From NCBI GenBank assembly GCA_017524725.1, contig JAFXUZ010000093.1:1-64000 (forward strand): DNA of 64,000 nucleotides, given 5' to 3'. Shown piece by piece: positions 1 through 8,789 of the stretch (its first letter is position 1; every line of letters begins with the position of its first letter). Source of the stretch: Clostridia bacterium (lineage in GTDB: Bacteria > Bacillota > Clostridia > Christensenellales > Aristaeellaceae). The notes under the pieces were generated by a model. It was given only the letters and a program-made list of their open reading frames with translations. It made no database searches and was not told the origin of the DNA. The position numbers were made by a program, and so were the translations under genes.

Positions 1-1
1 A

Positions 2-3000
2 TTGAAGAGCCTGCTTTCCTGGACCGGCGACGCGGTAAGCTATACCCTGCAGGGCTTTTCCGCCCTGCTGGCCCCCACCTATACCGCCATCGGCGTGCAG
101 TTGGAAGAGGGCCTGGAAGCGCTGGGCGCCTACCGGGTGGAAAGCCTGCTGGGGAGCATCCTGAACCTGCTTTACGTGAAGGTCTCCGCCCCGGTCGACC
201 TGGGCGAGAGGGAGAGCGTGGCCGTATACAGCGTAAAGGACGGGGAGATCGGCGAACTGCTTTCCGAAGGGACGGACAGCGGCAGCATCGCCCTGAGCAA
301 TGCCGAGGGCTTTGCCGTGGTGAAGGACACAGGATACCGGAACCTGAGTTTCGACCTGGGTGATGTGACCCTCAGCGGTATGCTGCCCAAGGCTGCGGAG
401 GCGGAGGCCGAAGGGGCCGACGCCGACGCCCTGGAGGGGCTGGATGGCGAGATCCTGGCGGCCTGGGACATTTCCATCCATGAAAACGGCGCGGAATACC
501 AGCCGGACGAAGAGCATCCGGTGGATGTGAGCATTGCATTGGGCGGGGATGCGGACAGCGAAAACCTGCATGTATGGCATATCCTGGACGACGGCACGGC
601 GGAAGAGATAGAAGATTTTACCGTCGCTGACGGTACGGTCAGTTTTATCGCTTATGGATTTTCTGTCTATGTGGTAACGGAAGCACCTGAATATGAATCA
701 TTCGACGATACGGCGACAATGGTCGCGGACCTGACGTCCGGGCGCGCCGCCGGAGGCTTTTATCTATCCGTGAAATCTTCAACTAACGCGGAAAATTATT
801 TCACGGCGACCGTAAATGGAAATGGTGCGCTTGTGGAGAGCCCTACAGATAAAGAGGTTTGGTATTTTGAACCCGTTGAAGGCACGTATGACCGGTTTAA
901 GATCTATACAATGGTGGGGGATGCTAAGCTATACATTAAGCAGAAGAGTAACGACAGTAAAGAAATTTTGTTGCTTAGTGACTCAGGGACGGATTTTATC
1001 GTCTCCAAGGACTCAAAAAGCAGCAGGTTCCTCATCAAACACGCAACTGAAGCCAAATGGCTGCAGCATTCAGGCACCGGAAATGGCATTCGCTTTTGGA
1101 CCGATGCCAACAATGTAGCTAACAGCCGGATTTTATTTTCATTTGTTGCACCTGCACCTTCGGATGCGGATCCTTATGGGCTGAATGGTAAGTCTTATGG
1201 CATCATGAACAGGAAAAGTGAGATTAGTGCATATGGGATGATGTCAGAAGAGGCGAGCTCGGGAAAGCTGCTTGCAAAGGAAATGCTGATCCGCACAGAT
1301 CCCATGAATCAGAGCAACACGCTTTATGTAGCCAAAGACAGCGACATCACAATGTGGACGTTCGAATCCATTGAGGAAGACTTGTACTATCTGAAGACGG
1401 GGAACAAGTATCTCCAGATTGCGAACAATCAAGCGACACTGGTGGATGTGCCGGACGACAGCTGCGTCATCCGCGTGATTCCGGGAACGGGAGAGAATAC
1501 TGGTAAGCTGCGCCTGCTGAGCACGGAAACCGGGAAAGCGCTGACGCTTGCCGGCAATAACCAGTATTTTGCCGGCGGCAACAATGCCGCGAGTGCTGCG
1601 GAATGGCACAACTTGGTGGAATACTCCATCTATACGGAGGAGGATTTTGTCCAGTATACCGCGCAAAAGGTCAGCGTATCCGATGGAGTGAACGTCGCCA
1701 ACGGCAGGCAGGTGGTCATCTATACCCGCGTGTGGAACGAGGCTGAGAAAAAGTATGAATTCTATGCCGTGGACCACAACGGCGAACTGCGACCCTGCTA
1801 TGAATCAGGCGACTCCATCCAATGGATCGGTACGCAGATCAACACGATGCTCTGGGATTATACCGAATACTATGTTCCCGGTACCACGACCCAAAATGGG
1901 TATTATGAGCTCCGGAACACATATTCGGGGAAATACATCGCCCCGCAAATCAACGGTGGGCAGATCTTTGCCGACAGTCCTGTGGGCATCAACCTGAACG
2001 GCCGTTACTACGGGGACTACTACACCACTGTCCTCGCGTGGGATGACTCCCATTATGATTACGCGGGCTACAGGGTGGAGAACGGCAGGATCGTGTCCTG
2101 CCCGATGGCCCAGGCGGATACATTCTATTTCGCCGTGATGGACATGACGGAGCATACGCTGACGCCGGTGGAGACCGTGGACCACGTCTCGCACGGTATC
2201 ACGATGAAAATGGTGAATTGCACATCACGCGAAGACATGTACAGTGTCATAGGCAACAACGACGGCGGTATGGGCCAGACACTCCATCAAGGACTCCTGT
2301 CCACTGAGCTGGTCGGAGGCCCGAACGGTTATCCCAAAACCATCGCGAACAAGTCACTTTCGGAGCTGTACGCCGGGGAAGGGACGGTCAACCACCTTTT
2401 CATCAAGAGCATTTATGAAGGCAGTGGTTATTACCAGTATGACAGCTCGGAAAATTTTGCGCAGCTGAACGGAGGCGAATTCATCGTCTATCGGGAACTA
2501 GGCACTGTCAACAATACCGGCAACTACAATACACGCAAGCACGGCCAGTTTATGCCGTACAACACCCTGACCGGCAACGTGCGCCAAGACAACCCGTACA
2601 ACATGACTGATATTTACGGCAACGAGTTATCTAATGATCATCCGCGAAAATATGAGCCGCTATACACCTTTGAGCAAAAGGAAGACTACCATTTTGCGAT
2701 GGAGCTTACCGGCTCCTTTGTGCAGCCGCCCAACGGCCATGACGCCTGGGGCCATGACATTATCTTCGACTTCGTGGGCGACGATGATTTCTGGCTGTAC
2801 GTAGACGGCGAGCTTGTGATCGACCTGGGCGGCATTCATAGCGCTGTTCCGGGATCGGTCAACTATTCCACCGGTGATGTCTATGTCAACGGAACGTCTA
2901 CGACGCTTCGCGATCTTTTTTACAATAACTATATAGTCCGGGGACACACCGCTGACGAAGCGCAGGCTTATGTGGACGAGATTTTCCATGAGAAGATCGT

Positions 3001-5698
3001 CAACGGCGAAACGCGCTATGTTTTTAAGGACTATTCTTCGCACACGATCCGTATCTTCTACATGGAACGCGGCGGAGGCGCTTCCAACCTGCGCATGCGT
3101 TTCAACCTGTCCACCGTCACACCCGGCCAGGTGCTGCTGAGCAAGGAAATCACCGGCACCACGAAACAGGACTTCGCCAGTATGCGTTTCCCCTACCAGA
3201 TTTACTATCAGGTCGAGGAAGGCGGCGAAGACAGGCTGTTGGAACGCGGCGACTTCGGCCAATGGCAGGTGGTATACCAGAATACCTCCACCCCTGTCGA
3301 TTACAGCGAATCGGTGGAGATCGACGGCGTAACCTACGAGAATGTCTTCTACCTCAAGCCCGGACAGACCGCTGCCATCAAGATGCCGGAAAACACGATT
3401 TCCTATTTCATCCGGGAGTGCGGCGTAGACACGTCGATCTATGACAGCGTGGCCATCAACGGCGAACCGTCGGAGGGTGAGACCCCTCAGGGCGCCTCAG
3501 ATACGAAGACCTACACTACCACCAAGGCGACGGCGCTGGAGCGCGCCCGGGTCAGCTACAGCAACCATGTAAATCCCAGCCAGCTGCGTACGCTGCACAT
3601 CCGTAAGCGCCTGTTCGACGCGGAGGGGAATGAGCTGACCGCGGCACAGGATCCGACCGGCTTCACGCTGCGCCTGCGCTTCGGTGAAGAGCTGTCGTAC
3701 TACAATCTGGGAGAGTACTATGTGAAGGATCCAAACGGAAACTACTGCTATTACGATCCTCAAGCGCAGATGTTCAGATCCATTGGTGTGACCGATTTCG
3801 ATCATCTGACTGCGGAGCAGCTGCCGCGGGTGACGTTCCGCACCTCTCCCAGTGGTGCGGCTTCCAAGCTCCCGGCCGGATACAGCATCGAGGTCCGCGA
3901 GCTGCTGGTGGGAACGAAGTTCCTGATCACCGAGGAAGACTATGAGATCCCGGTGGGATACGGCAAGAGGACGTGGACGGAGGACGACACTACATACCAT
4001 GGGTATAAACGCGTGGTGGGCTCCTACATCGTCGAGACCGGAGAGCCGCCGAATGAGGGCGTAATCCGTGACAACAGCAACCCGGTGCTGGAGATACACA
4101 ACCAGCGCGGCTGGGGCATCCAGGCGCGGAAAATCTGGTCGGACGCCGACTTCATTCTGCGGCACGACGATATCTACTTCGCGGTGTATGTGCATGATAT
4201 ACTGCTGCCCGGTACCGTTCGCCGGATCGACGCGTACAACTCCACCCGGTATTTCTTCCCGGCACTGGAGAGCGGTGTGGAATTCAAAGATTATCACATT
4301 TTCGAGGTCAGGCTGACCAACCCGGTGGTCCAAGAAGACGGGACCGTCTCCTCCTATGACAGCATCACCCGGCTGCTGCCGGTGGATACTCTCACGATCG
4401 GCGGAATCCAAACGGACGGCAGTACAGCGCAAGACCTCCGCTATTCCCCGACATACACCGAGGGTACCCCGACACCGCTCACCGGATCGGAAGGCGAGAT
4501 CCGCACCGATACGGTGACCAACACACGCGTGGGTGGGCTGCGGATCATCAAGACAGACGCGGAAGACATGGCGCTGGCCGGCGCATCATTCGAACTGAGG
4601 AAGGACGATGAGACGGAGGGCACATATACATCCGACGAAAGCGGCCTGGTCACTACGGCTTACCTGAACGATGGCGAGTACACCCTGACGGAGATCGCCG
4701 CACCGCACGGATATTTAGCCATTCAGACGCCGGTAACGATCACGTTCATGAACGGTGAATACAGTATCTCCGAGGCGGAGGGCGTGACATACAGTCCAGA
4801 AAGTACGACGATAGAGATCAAAAACGAGTCCTTCACGCTGGCATTCAAAAAAACTGACGAGAAAGATGGCACGCCGCTGGCCGGCGCGCACTTCGCTTTG
4901 TACCGTCAGGTGGTGGCCACCGGAGGAGAACCGAGGAAGAATTATTATCCCATGGAGGGGTATAAGGATCTTGTCTCCGGCGAGGACGGCATCATCACAG
5001 GGATTAATGAATCGCTGCCTGCGGGCACCTACTACCTGACCGAAACTCGGGCTCCGGAGGGTTATGAACTAGAGACCCCCGTGGATGAAGTGCTGTTCAC
5101 TATCAGCGAGACGGGCATGATCACTGTCCAGCAAGGGGAAGGGTTTATCGGAAGTGTTACGTGTGAAGGAACAGCATATACCATCCTGGTCCCCAACGGA
5201 AAAGCCCCGAATGCAAACCTGAAGATCAGCAAAGTCGTCAGCGGAGGATTCGGGGACCCGACCCAGCAATTTACCTTCACCCTGTACAGAGTCGAGGGCG
5301 AAATCAGCGGAGCATCATATACATTCGTCAAAACAGCCGCGAACAGCGAAACTCCCGGAACGCTCTCAACAGGCGGCACCTTTATGCTGGCCCATGGTGA
5401 AAATATCGTGCTGACGGTTCCGAAGAACAAGGAAATCACCATTAAGGAGGATGGACAGAATTACACGACCAGCTGGAAGAATGGCGACGCCCCTGTGGTT
5501 TCAAGCCAAACGGGCGGAATCTCTACAGTGACGGTCACTTTGGAAGGCGATACGGAGCTCACCGTGGAAAACCACCGTGACCCCGTCGCTCCGACGGCTT
5601 ACAAGACGATCATTACCCCATATCTGCTGCTGCTGTCAGCGGGAAGCGCCCTGTTCCTGTTGGGCAGAAGGCGCAAAAGGAGCGGCGCAAAGCGCTGA
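2..5698 (+). CDS. Large cell-surface adhesin-like protein, 5' end outside the window
   Basis: The frame is already open at the window edge and no signal peptide is visible, so the start lies upstream and the TTG at base 2 is probably not it. Counting residues from base 2: about 250-550 is rich in short repeats resembling lectin-like beta-trefoil sequence (not certain); about 897-960 contains DDDFWLYVDGELVIDLGG, the core of fibro-slime/PA14-like domains; about 1510-1585 and 1610-1700 are two SpaA/Cna-B collagen-binding-type beta-sandwiches with LTEIAAPHGYL and LTETRAPEGYEL; about 1736-1860 is a further pilin-like repeat. The C-terminus has a hydrophobic helix and an RRRKR tail, as in sortase substrates, but the preceding motif reads VAPTAY and not LPXTG. 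Likely a wall- or membrane-anchored adhesin; the ligand is unknown. The first ~600 bases are clearly more GC-rich than the following kilobase, suggesting modular exchange. Confidence 0.8.
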   Translation: MKSLLSWTGDAVSYTLQGFSALLAPTYTAIGVQLEEGLEALGAYRVESLLGSILNLLYVKVSAPVDLGERESVAVYSVKDGEIGELLSEGTDSGSIALSNAEGFAVVKDTGYRNLSFDLGDVTLSGMLPKAAEAEAEGADADALEGLDGEILAAWDISIHENGAEYQPDEEHPVDVSIALGGDADSENLHVWHILDDGTAEEIEDFTVADGTVSFIAYGFSVYVVTEAPEYESFDDTATMVADLTSGRAAGGFYLSVKSSTNAENYFTATVNGNGALVESPTDKEVWYFEPVEGTYDRFKIYTMVGDAKLYIKQKSNDSKEILLLSDSGTDFIVSKDSKSSRFLIKHATEAKWLQHSGTGNGIRFWTDANNVANSRILFSFVAPAPSDADPYGLNGKSYGIMNRKSEISAYGMMSEEASSGKLLAKEMLIRTDPMNQSNTLYVAKDSDITMWTFESIEEDLYYLKTGNKYLQIANNQATLVDVPDDSCVIRVIPGTGENTGKLRLLSTETGKALTLAGNNQYFAGGNNAASAAEWHNLVEYSIYTEEDFVQYTAQKVSVSDGVNVANGRQVVIYTRVWNEAEKKYEFYAVDHNGELRPCYESGDSIQWIGTQINTMLWDYTEYYVPGTTTQNGYYELRNTYSGKYIAPQINGGQIFADSPVGINLNGRYYGDYYTTVLAWDDSHYDYAGYRVENGRIVSCPMAQADTFYFAVMDMTEHTLTPVETVDHVSHGITMKMVNCTSREDMYSVIGNNDGGMGQTLHQGLLSTELVGGPNGYPKTIANKSLSELYAGEGTVNHLFIKSIYEGSGYYQYDSSENFAQLNGGEFIVYRELGTVNNTGNYNTRKHGQFMPYNTLTGNVRQDNPYNMTDIYGNELSNDHPRKYEPLYTFEQKEDYHFAMELTGSFVQPPNGHDAWGHDIIFDFVGDDDFWLYVDGELVIDLGGIHSAVPGSVNYSTGDVYVNGTSTTLRDLFYNNYIVRGHTADEAQAYVDEIFHEKIVNGETRYVFKDYSSHTIRIFYMERGGGASNLRMRFNLSTVTPGQVLLSKEITGTTKQDFASMRFPYQIYYQVEEGGEDRLLERGDFGQWQVVYQNTSTPVDYSESVEIDGVTYENVFYLKPGQTAAIKMPENTISYFIRECGVDTSIYDSVAINGEPSEGETPQGASDTKTYTTTKATALERARVSYSNHVNPSQLRTLHIRKRLFDAEGNELTAAQDPTGFTLRLRFGEELSYYNLGEYYVKDPNGNYCYYDPQAQMFRSIGVTDFDHLTAEQLPRVTFRTSPSGAASKLPAGYSIEVRELLVGTKFLITEEDYEIPVGYGKRTWTEDDTTYHGYKRVVGSYIVETGEPPNEGVIRDNSNPVLEIHNQRGWGIQARKIWSDADFILRHDDIYFAVYVHDILLPGTVRRIDAYNSTRYFFPALESGVEFKDYHIFEVRLTNPVVQEDGTVSSYDSITRLLPVDTLTIGGIQTDGSTAQDLRYSPTYTEGTPTPLTGSEGEIRTDTVTNTRVGGLRIIKTDAEDMALAGASFELRKDDETEGTYTSDESGLVTTAYLNDGEYTLTEIAAPHGYLAIQTPVTITFMNGEYSISEAEGVTYSPESTTIEIKNESFTLAFKKTDEKDGTPLAGAHFALYRQVVATGGEPRKNYYPMEGYKDLVSGEDGIITGINESLPAGTYYLTETRAPEGYELETPVDEVLFTISETGMITVQQGEGFIGSVTCEGTAYTILVPNGKAPNANLKISKVVSGGFGDPTQQFTFTLYRVEGEISGASYTFVKTAANSETPGTLSTGGTFMLAHGENIVLTVPKNKEITIKEDGQNYTTSWKNGDAPVVSSQTGGISTVTVTLEGDTELTVENHRDPVAPTAYKTIITPYLLLLSAGSALFLLGRRRKRSGAKR

Positions 5699-5862
5699 GG
5701 CGATCCTGGGGACCGTTTCCGGCGCCAGGGACATGCCGCCTGCGCCCGATCCATCCAAGGCATAAAGCGTTCACGTACATCATTCGGGCGCACACTGCCT
5801 GTTGTCTGCGTCCGGAAGGATCGCCGGATCGGGGTGCCGGGGTGAAACCTCTGCCGAGGGGT

Positions 5863-5883
5863 CCGGGGCCGCGCAGGCCCCGG
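5863..5883 (+). terminator. GC-rich hairpin downstream of the adhesin gene
   Basis: An 8-bp perfect stem (CCGGGGCC/GGCCCCGG) with a 5-base loop lies 165 bases after the adhesin stop. It lacks a clean T-run, so it may be only a weak terminator. It is the only structure I see in the 290-base gap before the next gene. Confidence 0.35.
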
Positions 5884-5988
5884 CTTCCGACTTTACGCCC
5901 CAAATACAGAGAACCGTCTCCGTGCTCATTGCTCCTTATTCAAAAAATGTTTCTGACGCAATTATTATATTGCAGGAGATGAAATAAC

Positions 5989-6786
5989 ATGAAACACCCG
6001 ATCCTGATCTGCCTTATGATCCTGTGCCTGGTGGTTTCTGCTCCGTCGGGATCCGTAAGGGCGGAGGGATGGAATGATCCATTGGGCCTGGGGCCCCTCT
6101 GGTCCATGCTTTTCGGGTCCGGCAATAAACGGGAACAAGGCGGCATGACGCACGAAGAGGCTGTCGCCGCTTTTCGTGAATTGGGGATAACCATCCCGGA
6201 CGAGGCTGTTTTGGAAACGGAACGCAGCCTGGAGGCCATGAACGCGCAGATAAAGGAGTACGGTTTATCCTGGGGAGAACAGCCCTGGGATTTTCCCCTG
6301 ATGCTGCTCGACAGGGTCGGCTGGGGAAATTTCGATTTTAAGACCGGCGAGTGGACCCCCACTTCATCGGATGTTTACGCCTTTGACGCGGAGGTTTTCG
6401 ATATATGCCATATGTATACCCTCTTCCTGCAGGGGGTGTCTGCCATTGTGCCCGGCTTTGTGTACACGGACGTGACGGAGGCCATCGACGGATGGGACGA
6501 GGCAGCGATCATGTCAAAATACCCGGAGTCCGTCCTCCGGCACCCTGAAGGAATCACCACGGTCCGCTTCACCCTGAACGGGCACGCCCATGAGATGGAA
6601 TTAAACTACTACGGCGACTGGTTTGATGAAACGGCGATCGATAAGATCAACGATATCCTGGCCGAAGAGGGATTCCCGGGACAGCTCCGCGCCTATTTTG
6701 ACGGAGGACAGGGACTGATCCTTTTTTACGGGGACGACGCTTTTGCCGCACAGCTGGAAAAGATCATGCCTGTGCCGTTCAGGTGA
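5989..6786 (+). CDS. Secreted protein of unknown function
   Basis: The 265-residue product begins with a Sec signal peptide: MKHP, a hydrophobic stretch to about residue 20, and a likely cleavage after VRA (residue 25). The start ATG follows GGAG at a spacing of about 7 bases. The mature part has no cysteine-rich motif and no further membrane segment. It carries charged helices (residues ~45-90), an aromatic-rich middle section and a C-terminal alpha/beta part ending in GQGLILFYGDDAF. I do not recognise the family. It stands alone after the adhesin gene, and its stop codon directly abuts the stop of the convergent MerR-like frame on the other strand. Confidence 0.7.
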   Translation: MKHPILICLMILCLVVSAPSGSVRAEGWNDPLGLGPLWSMLFGSGNKREQGGMTHEEAVAAFRELGITIPDEAVLETERSLEAMNAQIKEYGLSWGEQPWDFPLMLLDRVGWGNFDFKTGEWTPTSSDVYAFDAEVFDICHMYTLFLQGVSAIVPGFVYTDVTEAIDGWDEAAIMSKYPESVLRHPEGITTVRFTLNGHAHEMELNYYGDWFDETAIDKINDILAEEGFPGQLRAYFDGGQGLILFYGDDAFAAQLEKIMPVPFR

Positions 6787-7314
6787 TTACGGGCCGGCGT
6801 TCAAATCTTCCTTTTCGTAAAACTGACTGACGAGGGGCAAAACATCCTTTGGGCTTCCGCTCAGGATCAGCCGTACGCCTGTGCCAAGCGGGTCGGAAGC
6901 ATAATGCAGTTCAGCCTCCGGATCACACTCTGTCAGCTTCTGCAAGAAAAAGAGCGGCGCGGAGCGAGATTCGGATGAGGCCAGATCCAGAATAATGCAT
7001 ATCTTATCCTGCTTAAAAGGTTTCGCGCCTATAAAGTCATAGACGATCGCATTCTTCCTGGCCCGGAGCGATGGCCGGACCGCTTTATCCTGCAGGAACG
7101 CGTCTACCTGCCCGGGTGTAAATGACCATTTGCCATTTGTTTTAGTCCCTGAAAGAATACCGGCAGAGACATAAGTTCTGATGGTACGCGTTGACAGGCC
7201 GGTTATCAGCGCAATGTCGTTGATCGAAAATATCTCCTGATAAGAGAGTCGAGTTTGAAAAAAGGCGTACTTTCATGATGTCTGAGCGCTGGTGGAGGCA
7301 AGAAAAACCTTCAT
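6787..7314 (-). pseudogene. MerR-like HTH regulator interrupted by an in-frame TGA at codon 14
   Basis: On the minus strand an ATG at 7314 follows AAAGGAGG at ideal spacing. It opens MKVFLASTSAQTS, hits TGA at 7275-7273, and the same frame then stays open to TAA at 6787 (176 codons in all). The downstream part reads EIFSINDIALITGLSTRTIR followed by a GKWSFTPGQ wing and helix, a typical MerR/HTH_17 DNA-binding domain. A C-terminal alpha/beta domain with CIILDL follows, as in a clostridial family of small HTH regulators. No ATG, GTG or TTG lies between the TGA and the HTH. Either a nonsense mutation has silenced the gene, or it is read from a rare start such as ATC or CTG after the internal AGGAG. 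Standard gene callers would miss it. Promoter and ribosome binding site look intact. Confidence 0.7.
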
Positions 7315-7345
7315 TTCAGCGTTCCTCCTTTGTTGCTTAAAATAT

Positions 7346-7374
7346 ATTATAGGACCGCGGGATGAGGGATTCAA
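7346..7374 (-). promoter_or_regulatory. Sigma-A promoter of the MerR-like gene
   Basis: On the minus strand TTGAAT (7374-7369) and TATAAT (7351-7346) are separated by exactly 17 bases and lie about 30 bases upstream of the ATG at 7314. Confidence 0.75.
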
Positions 7375-7423
7375 TTTGAAATTCAACGACTTTTTCATAC
7401 TTGCCGTTGATTTTCAAAGGGAT

Positions 7424-7458
7424 AAAAAAGGAGGACCGACCGTTATTGATCGATCCTC
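7424..7458 (-). terminator. Rho-independent terminator of the 57-residue gene
   Basis: An 11-bp stem with a 6-base loop is followed on the minus strand by TTTTTT. Two stem positions pair as G-U only in minus-strand RNA and would be A-C mismatches in plus-strand RNA, which fixes the orientation. It lies 40 bases beyond the stop of the small gene. A near copy occurs at 8741-8775. Confidence 0.75.
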
Positions 7459-7498
7459 AGGAAAGCTCATCCGCCAGTCCAGTGCTGACGATGCGTGA

Positions 7499-7672
7499 TC
7501 AAAGCTGTTCCGGCTTAAAGCAGGACAGCATGGTCAGGAGCGTGGGCATCGCGCTGCGGGTGTAGAATTCAAGATCGGTGCGGGAATGGCGCCTGTCCGT
7601 TTTGCGCACCATTTCAAAGAAGCGGCTCCAGGTGCTGATGTTTTTTTCGATAATAAGTTTTTTATCCGTCAT
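7499..7672 (-). CDS. Small protein of unknown function (57 aa)
   Basis: I place the start at the ATG at 7672 (MTDKKLIIEKN) because AAGGAG lies about 7 bases upstream; a longer frame to 7738 has no ribosome binding site. The product is cytoplasmic and amphipathic, rich in charged residues in its first half (RKTDRRHSR) and more hydrophobic after (MPTLLTMLSCF), with no recognised domain. It has its own terminator and a large inverted repeat in its leader, both favouring a real gene. It is divergent from the AraC regulator, which may control it. Function unknown. Confidence 0.5.
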   Translation of the reverse strand: MTDKKLIIEKNISTWSRFFEMVRKTDRRHSRTDLEFYTRSAMPTLLTMLSCFKPEQL

Positions 7673-7702
7673 TTTTTGAACTCCTTGGTTTGAAAAAGTT
7701 TT

Positions 7703-7738
7703 TTGTTCCCGAGGAAAAATAACGGCCTCGCGGAACAA
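7703..7738. repeat. Long imperfect inverted repeat upstream of the 57-residue gene
   Basis: TTGTTCCCGAGG and CCTCGCGGAACAA face each other across an 11-base spacer; the arms match over 12 positions with one bulged base. It sits in the leader or promoter region of the small minus-strand gene, between it and the divergent AraC gene. It could be an operator or a leader hairpin. Confidence 0.5.
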
Positions 7739-7813
7739 ACAAAATGATATATCAAAAATAAATGAAAAGATACAGAAAATGACGCAAAAACTGCTTAAAG
7801 TACAGATTTTTTG

Positions 7814-7842
7814 TTGTATTGGGCTTGCAAAGCGAATATAAT
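7814..7842 (+). promoter_or_regulatory. Promoter of the AraC-family gene
   Basis: A perfect TATAAT at 7837-7842 lies 17 bases after TTGTAT (7814-7819), which is a poor -35. A weak -35 fits a regulated promoter. The gene starts 69 bases downstream. Confidence 0.5.
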
Positions 7843-7910
7843 GTGCTTGAAGCAGGTCCTAAACGGCAGGCCTGGGGCTGTAGATCCGGACATGAAAAGG
7901 GGGAAATGCC

Positions 7911-8735
7911 ATGGAGAAGAAGCGTGAGACGGTGGATCTCAAGATCCTGAAAGAAAGCCGGATGGGGCAGGCCAGGGAAGACAGCGAACGTTTTCACCGA
8001 TATCATGAGGTCTACTATATTGCGGAAGGCAGGTGCAGCGTGTTTATCGGTCAGCGGACCTACCGGCTGCAGGCCGGGGACTTTGCCGTGATCCCCGCCG
8101 GAACGCTGCATAAAACGGACTTTACTTCCCACGGGCAGAATACCAAGTATGTCATCTCTTTTTCCGTGAAGACCGCAAGGCAGATCGACGCTTTTCTGGA
8201 AACGGAGTTCTCGGGAACGGGCATCCGGGCGGGGAAGATCAAGGCCCCGGTCCAGCGGCAGGAAGCGATACTCCTGCTGGTGAACCGGATGCTGTATGAG
8301 TATGAGAACCGGCCCCCGTTGGGGATAAGCCTGTGCCTGGCGCTTCTGGCGGAACTGCTGATCTCCCTGCAGCGCTACCGCGAAGGGGAAAAAGAAAACG
8401 ACGGAAACGAGGATCCGATCCATGGACGCATGCGGGACGTGGCCGCCTATCTGTGCGAACACGCCGGGGAACAGATCACACTGACGGAGGTGGCGGACCA
8501 CTTCGCCCTCAGCCCTTCACATCTTTCCCGGATCTTTCATCAGGAAACGGGCTTTGGCATTCGGGAATACCTGATCCATTACAGGATCCGGCAGGCCTGT
8601 GAACTGCTGCTGAATTCCGACATGTCGGTGACGCAGATCGCGGACAAGTGCGGATTCAGCGACAGCAATTATTTCGGAGACGCGTTTAAAAAAGCCACGG
8701 GCCTGTCGCCCCGGGAGTACAGGAAACTGAGCTGA
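7911..8735 (+). CDS. AraC-family transcriptional regulator with N-terminal cupin domain
   Basis: The 274-residue protein has the usual AraC length and layout. Residues ~25-80 form a cupin ligand-binding domain (RFHRYHEVYYIAEG, then LQAGDFAVIPAGTLHKT). Residues ~185-274 hold the two helix-turn-helix units (LTEVADHFALSPSHLSRIF and MSVTQIADKCGFSDSNYF) and end with the family signature GLSPREYRKL. The start ATG follows AGGGGG. Regulators with this cupin usually sense a sugar or similar small molecule, but no catabolic operon adjoins it. The nearest candidate target is the divergent 57-residue gene; the neighbouring antiporter operon is convergent and has its own promoter far away. Confidence 0.9.
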   Translation: MEKKRETVDLKILKESRMGQAREDSERFHRYHEVYYIAEGRCSVFIGQRTYRLQAGDFAVIPAGTLHKTDFTSHGQNTKYVISFSVKTARQIDAFLETEFSGTGIRAGKIKAPVQRQEAILLLVNRMLYEYENRPPLGISLCLALLAELLISLQRYREGEKENDGNEDPIHGRMRDVAAYLCEHAGEQITLTEVADHFALSPSHLSRIFHQETGFGIREYLIHYRIRQACELLLNSDMSVTQIADKCGFSDSNYFGDAFKKATGLSPREYRKLS

Positions 8736-8740
8736 CCCGC

Positions 8741-8775
8741 AAAAAAAGAGGATCGACCGTTGATGGTCGATCCTC
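8741..8775 (-). terminator. Rho-independent terminator of the Mrp antiporter operon
   Basis: A perfect 11-bp inverted repeat (GAGGATCGACC, loop of 6, GGTCGATCCTC) is followed on the minus strand by seven T. It closes the ten-gene minus-strand operon and lies between it and the convergent AraC gene. Confidence 0.85.
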
Positions 8776-8789
8776 CTGTATATATGCCG

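Noticed and set aside
7273..7275. TGA in the MerR-like frame read as selenocysteine
   Set aside because: The position is in a poorly conserved leader with no redox motif, and I see no SECIS-like hairpin directly after it; nonsense mutation or another start is simpler.
7424..8775. The paired palindromes as ends of a mobile element
   Set aside because: They are direct and not inverted copies, each sits exactly where a minus-strand terminator is expected, there is no transposase, and no target duplication is visible.
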